Assembly: GCF_910596095.1 (NCBI RefSeq)
Contig: NC_056546.1
Span: 15,726,925 to 15,790,924 of the forward strand
Origin: Thunnus maccoyii
Taxonomy: Eukaryota; Chordata; Actinopteri; Scombriformes; Scombridae
Direction: 5' to 3'
Length of the DNA stretch: 64,000 nt
Shown here: positions 59,698 to 64,000 of the stretch, piece by piece
Position numbering within the stretch: the stretch's first letter is position 1
Layout: the number at the start of each line of letters is the position of its first letter
Notes under the pieces: model-generated
Database searches by the model: none
Told to the model about the DNA's origin: nothing
The model's input: the letters and a program-made list of their open reading frames with translations, nothing else
Made by a program: the position numbers and the translations under genes

Positions 59698-62600
59698 TCA
59701 CAGTTTGAGCTCATTGGCAATTTTGCAGGCGATATTCTTAAAGGCGATGGACGTGCCTGATATCCTCTTGAAGCGCACGCCGTTGAGGGAAAGGCGGGGC
59801 AGCTTGCACACCTCCATCTCCCACTGCACCAGGTTGTCCTGGCGAGCGTCGCCATGGACGCAGAAGAGAAGGAAGCGTTCGCGCTGCTCATAATCGCAGC
59901 TGTTGGCGTCCAGAACCTTTCGGATTTCTCTCATCATCTCAGCGGGCTCCATGGAGGAGGTGGTCTTCATGCTCCAGGTGAAACGCAGAGAGCGGGGTTT
60001 GGAGTCCCGACCCACATCCTCTTTAGTATCACCAGACACACTCCTACAACAGAAGAAGACAGAAAGAACAAGAGACAGAGCACAGAGAGAGAGACGTTGA
60101 AGGTGGCAGAGGTTGGTTACAGACTGTCTATGAAATCCACATCTCAATCATGCTCTCACCTTGGTGTTTCTGTCCTGGCACTGGCCTCTCCCTCACTAGG
60201 TACCCTGAAATAAACCAGGAACACACTGTTACTCCCGTGAGCTGAACATGCGTTCCCCCACCCTCTACGAACACCACCCCCATCATCACTGGACAGGGAG
60301 AGGGGGTGTCAGGCATCATGCCAGGAAAAAAATCCACACTCCTGGGTATCAGGGTTTAGCACACAATGAGGTGACTGTGACGTTTTGAGGCACACACTAT
60401 TTTAGCTCCTTCACAAATGCATCATCCTGTCTACTGTACGCTACCTTTCCTTAATCCCCAATGATCTGTAAGGAGTGGAAATGTGCTAAATCTTTGGTTC
60501 GGCCTCCACAATTTGTCTGATCTTTTCTCTTTTAAGCTCAGCATGAAGACGGGGGAGAGTAAGGAGAGGGAAGCCAGCAGCTTGAGAAGCAGAAATCGTG
60601 GCTTAGTACAGGAAAAGCCGATGAGCCGTGAGGTTTGTTCTCGAGGCAGCGAACACAAGGGAAGGACGTACACGGCATAACAAGGGTGTCAGTCAGTAGG
60701 TAAGGATGTGGTGTAGTGGGCAAGTACGTAAGGGGTTAAGGAAACATGGGCCAAGGTCACAGTGGGCACATAGTTTGTTTTTTTTGACAGGGGTTACAGG
60801 TGCAGCAAGCGTTGTATTCTCCTACCTCCTGGTCGACCTGAAAGACAGAGCTCTATGCGGGGAGAAAAGGAGAGAAAGCTGTGAGCCTCTACCGGATGGG
60901 CCAGCGTGAAGGTGACACAAGGAGCTGACTACTGTGCGAATGAGGAGGCTTTATCCTTTCTTGTCATACTGACAGCAAAGGGTAACAGAGTGAATGCAGA
61001 ATAAGTGATAAGGTTTGGGAATCAGAGATCAGAGAGTATCTGTTTTAAAGAGGCAGGAAGCCTGTGTGTGACGCTAGCTTTGTTTTCACTGCTGAAAAAG
61101 TTTAGTGTGAACATGTTTTGTTCATGAAGTCCTGCTTCTTAGTTTCGTTTGTTTTGGGGAAATTTTGTTATTTTTATCCACAGATCTGTTTCTAAGTCTC
61201 TAAATGCACTTTAAAGGTAAACAGATGACCTCAGCGTACAGCTTTGCTCAGTTACTGGAAATATATGACATCAACAGTTACTCTATCCCACTCAGAATGT
61301 AGCATTTACTTGCATTAACTATTTTTTATTTTCAGTTTGTCCAATACTAAAAGATAAATTAGACATAAAGTAAGTTCTTTTTAACAATACAATCAGATGA
61401 AATACAGCAAAATGTAAATTACAGCCCTTAGTTTGGTTAGACCAGTCATCCATTTTTAAAGAGGTCTAAATTTGCATTTCCTTAATTTGAGCAGAGCTAC
61501 TACTCGATTCAACTGACTTTCCGTATCTGTTACTAATCTCACCATCTAACATCTAACATTCAGACTGAATGCAGAGACATAAAAAAGAAAAGAACAACCA
61601 TTCCTTCAGTCTCATATGCACCAGTGTTTAAGTCACACAGGCAGTATAAAGTGGAACACTGACTTTTGTTGTTTTTGAGGGTGTTCAGAATCTCAAGCAA
61701 ATGTTTGCAACTTCAACATTTATTTCACATCGCCTGCCAAAAGGATTGCAAGTACCTTAAAGGTGCAAAAAGTATTAAGCACAACCTTGTGTATCATATA
61801 TACAGCCAGGTGTTTTTACTAACCTGCGGACAAACTTGGAGGTGATCTTGCTGATGATCCCAGTGGAGGTGCCCCTTCGTTGCTGAGCGAGAGCCCCTGT
61901 ATCGTGGGACAGCGTGGGTGAGGCCGGGGGGCCGTTGTAGGTGGCACTGCGCCGGTCTCTGAGCTGAGCCCCATGGAAGGTGCTGCGACTGGTGGTGCCA
62001 CGAGGGAAACGGTTCTTCTCCGGGGTACTAATACTGTGTGCAGACGGAGAGGTGGAGGGACCCCGCGGAGAGGAGCTGCAACGCGAACATTATTAGAGAG
62101 ATTAGCACATGTGTCAAAAGAGTCAGCATCATCATCTTCGCTGCAACCAGACTTTTACATTTAAATACACATTAGTGGCTAATGGTGATCATTCATTGGC
62201 ATTATCAGGCTGCTCACCTGGCTTTAAGCTCTGTATTGTCGTCGATGGGGGGCAGTGTGCTCTTTGAAGGGTGTCCTGACGATGACATGGACTTAGTGTG
62301 ACGAGGTCGTGTAGAGCTTATTGCAGTCGAAGGGGTGCTCCCTGACACCTCGGTTAAACTGGGACCCAAGGGCAGAGAATATTAGCACACAAGGATAGAC
62401 TATTAGATTTCACCAAACCTGCTTATTTGTTCTGTATTACAGGGATTACACAACAAGCTAAAAGAGGAAATGACTTTGATGTCACAGGTCTCTAATTGAG
62501 CATAAATGTGTTTGTTTTTACCTGCTGTCTTTGCCGTTGGGAATAGCTGAATAGCGGTCAGTGGAGGATCGTTCACACACATATGTGTTCCTGCGAGTCA

Positions 62601-63927
62601 TTGATCCATTGGTCTGCTTGTGAGGAGAGACACCAAAAAGATGATTTTAACCTGACCATATATTGGGGAAATATGATCACATAAGTAGTTGAATAATTTG
62701 GTTGAAAAAAAAAAAAAAAAGGATAATACAATGAGGCACAAAAATATGAAGCTATTATCTCTACTTTTTGTTCATATGTATGTGGTGTATGTGAATGCAT
62801 GTGTATGAACGTGTCCTCTACTTCCTCACCCCCACAGCACTTGTAGTTTTCTTTCTCTCCTGCACTCCCAATGGTGAGGCGGGGACGTCTCCTTTTGAAG
62901 TGCTGAGCTCCAGCCGGCGCGCTCCGTCCCACTCCTCCCTATGGTCACTTTCCACACTTAAGGCCTGGCCGCGCTTTGTGTACGATACCGCCGGGGGCAC
63001 AGACGGACCCACTAAGAGAGGCAAACATAAGAGAACAGATTTACATACGTTTGACTAATGATGTCCTTATTTCTACAACTCAAATATCAGGAGGTTTTTA
63101 ACAAAAACAAACAGACAAGGCCAGTGTTTTTGTTACAGCATCAAGCAAAGCCACTCAAAGCCATAATTTACATTTCATCCCATCTGTCAAATTATACTGT
63201 GCAACGACAGACACTTTGTTCAATATGTTGTACAGCTATAGAAGCCAAGGTGAGCAGGTACAAAGCAAAGCTGTTCACTCCTCATGCTTTGAGGTGCTGT
63301 TCCTGAGGGAGCTGCAGGAAAGCAGCCAGCCAGCAGATGGCGCCAGACACAATGGCCCCACATGACATAGGAGGAAGCTGCTACGCAACCAGTGCAGTAT
63401 TCAGGCTGAGTCACACACTTGTACGTTTAAGCAGAAAATTAAACATTAAACACAGAAACCGGTTAATCTAGGTTTGATGTATGCCCTTTTTTCCAGTCAA
63501 AACTATAGGGAAAGGATAACATGTGATGCTTTATCAGCTTTATCCTGTAATATAAGAACACCAGTGAAGCTGGTAGTGCTCTAGTGCCTTGCTCAGAGGC
63601 AAATCATCTGGGTGGATACTGGTATTTATTCATTGGGCAAATCCTCAGTGACTAAGAGCAACTTCCCCCTACACAACATGCAGCCAGCAGCACTCTCAGA
63701 GCAGGGAAGGACGGGGTTACTTTACTTGGCTTCTCTACGACACCACCACCACCACCACCATCATCATCCCCACCATGATCACTGTAGCGGCGCTGCTTCT
63801 GATTGGCCGAGATGCTGCGTGTGACCTTGGGATGGGCGGGAGAAATGCTGGAGCTGTTGTTGATGTCGCTGGTCGGTCGCTGTCGTTGACCCAGGATGCT
63901 GTTAGTCAGGGGCTCGCTCCCCTCGAA
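59698..63927 (-). CDS. mark2: MARK2 kinase, C-terminal 419 aa (partial, 5' end beyond window)
   Basis: Microtubule-affinity regulating kinase 2 (Par-1b), a Ser/Thr kinase of polarity and MAP/tau phosphorylation. Exons in transcript order: 63726-63927, 62830-63011, 62522-62613, 62218-62358, 61824-62075, 60160-60204, 59698-60043, total 1,260 nt, all phases consistent. They give the spacer ([50 protein letters not shown]) and the C-terminal KA1 domain ([20 protein letters not shown] ... [20 protein letters not shown] ... IANELKL stop), which binds acidic phospholipids. [20 protein letters not shown] follows MARK2 rather than MARK1, MARK3 or MARK4. The kinase and UBA domains are not in the window. 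The 45-nt and 252-nt exons belong to a region spliced alternatively in mammals. Confidence 0.93.
60205..61823. other. mark2: mark2 intron
   Basis: A 1.6-kb intron between the 252-nt and 45-nt exons. I looked for an additional alternatively used exon and saw no convincing candidate. Confidence 0.5.
63738..63779. repeat. mark2: ACC/CAT triplet run inside a mark2 exon
   Basis: On the minus strand the exon reads GGG GAT GAT GAT followed by six GGT codons, giving a [10 protein letters not shown] tract directly after the conserved QKQRRYSDH segment. The run is in frame and probably length-variable. Confidence 0.8.
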
Positions 63928-64000
63928 CTGACATATAAAGACACAGGAGGAGGGATATGGTCACATGATATTACAACTGGTGATGATGTTAAGATGACGT

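Overview
The window is vertebrate nuclear DNA, almost certainly from a ray-finned, probably percomorph-like, fish. The evidence is many short exons with GT/AG borders, long CA/TG microsatellites, teleost-type MITE and LINE debris, and proteins that read as fish orthologues of human genes. The gene order myof(-) / cep55-like(+) / ffar4(+) / pde6c(+) / lgi1(+) matches human 10q23.33 in order and strand (MYOF, CEP55, FFAR4, RBP4, PDE6C, FRA10AC1, LGI1). RBP4 and FRA10AC1 are not seen, and the block is followed by mark2(-), whose human orthologue is on another chromosome. Identification rests on my recall of family sequences; no database search was run.

Layout. 1067-21149 (minus): complete myoferlin, 54 coding exons that join in frame to about 2,050 aa. 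22.8-35.3 kb: a disrupted accessory interval. It holds two partial copies of a cep55-like gene (22.9-23.4 kb and 33.5-35.2 kb) on either side of two single-exon coiled-coil ORFs (25119-25949 and 29445-30578) that I do not recognise and that end in the same short Trp/Leu/basic module. LINE fragments, MITE-like sequence and large microsatellites lie between them. 38767-40636 (plus): ffar4, 3 exons, 352 aa. 42327-48003 (plus): pde6c, 22 exons, 847 aa. 52819-56806 (plus): lgi1, 8 exons, 545 aa. 59698-63927 (minus): last seven visible exons of mark2 (419 aa, spacer plus KA1 domain); the kinase end lies beyond the window.

These are independent, separately transcribed genes, not a pathway: membrane repair and fusion (myof), long-chain fatty-acid sensing (ffar4), cone phototransduction (pde6c), secreted synaptic organisation (lgi1) and polarity/microtubule kinase signalling (mark2). 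The most unusual part is the 22.8-35.3 kb interval. It combines apparent dismantling of cep55, a gene normally needed for cytokinetic abscission, with a pair of related intronless coiled-coil ORFs. Several precise mobile-element footprints (hAT-type, TTAA-flanked), perfect hairpins, X-box-like motifs and an orphan pde6-like exon are also reported.
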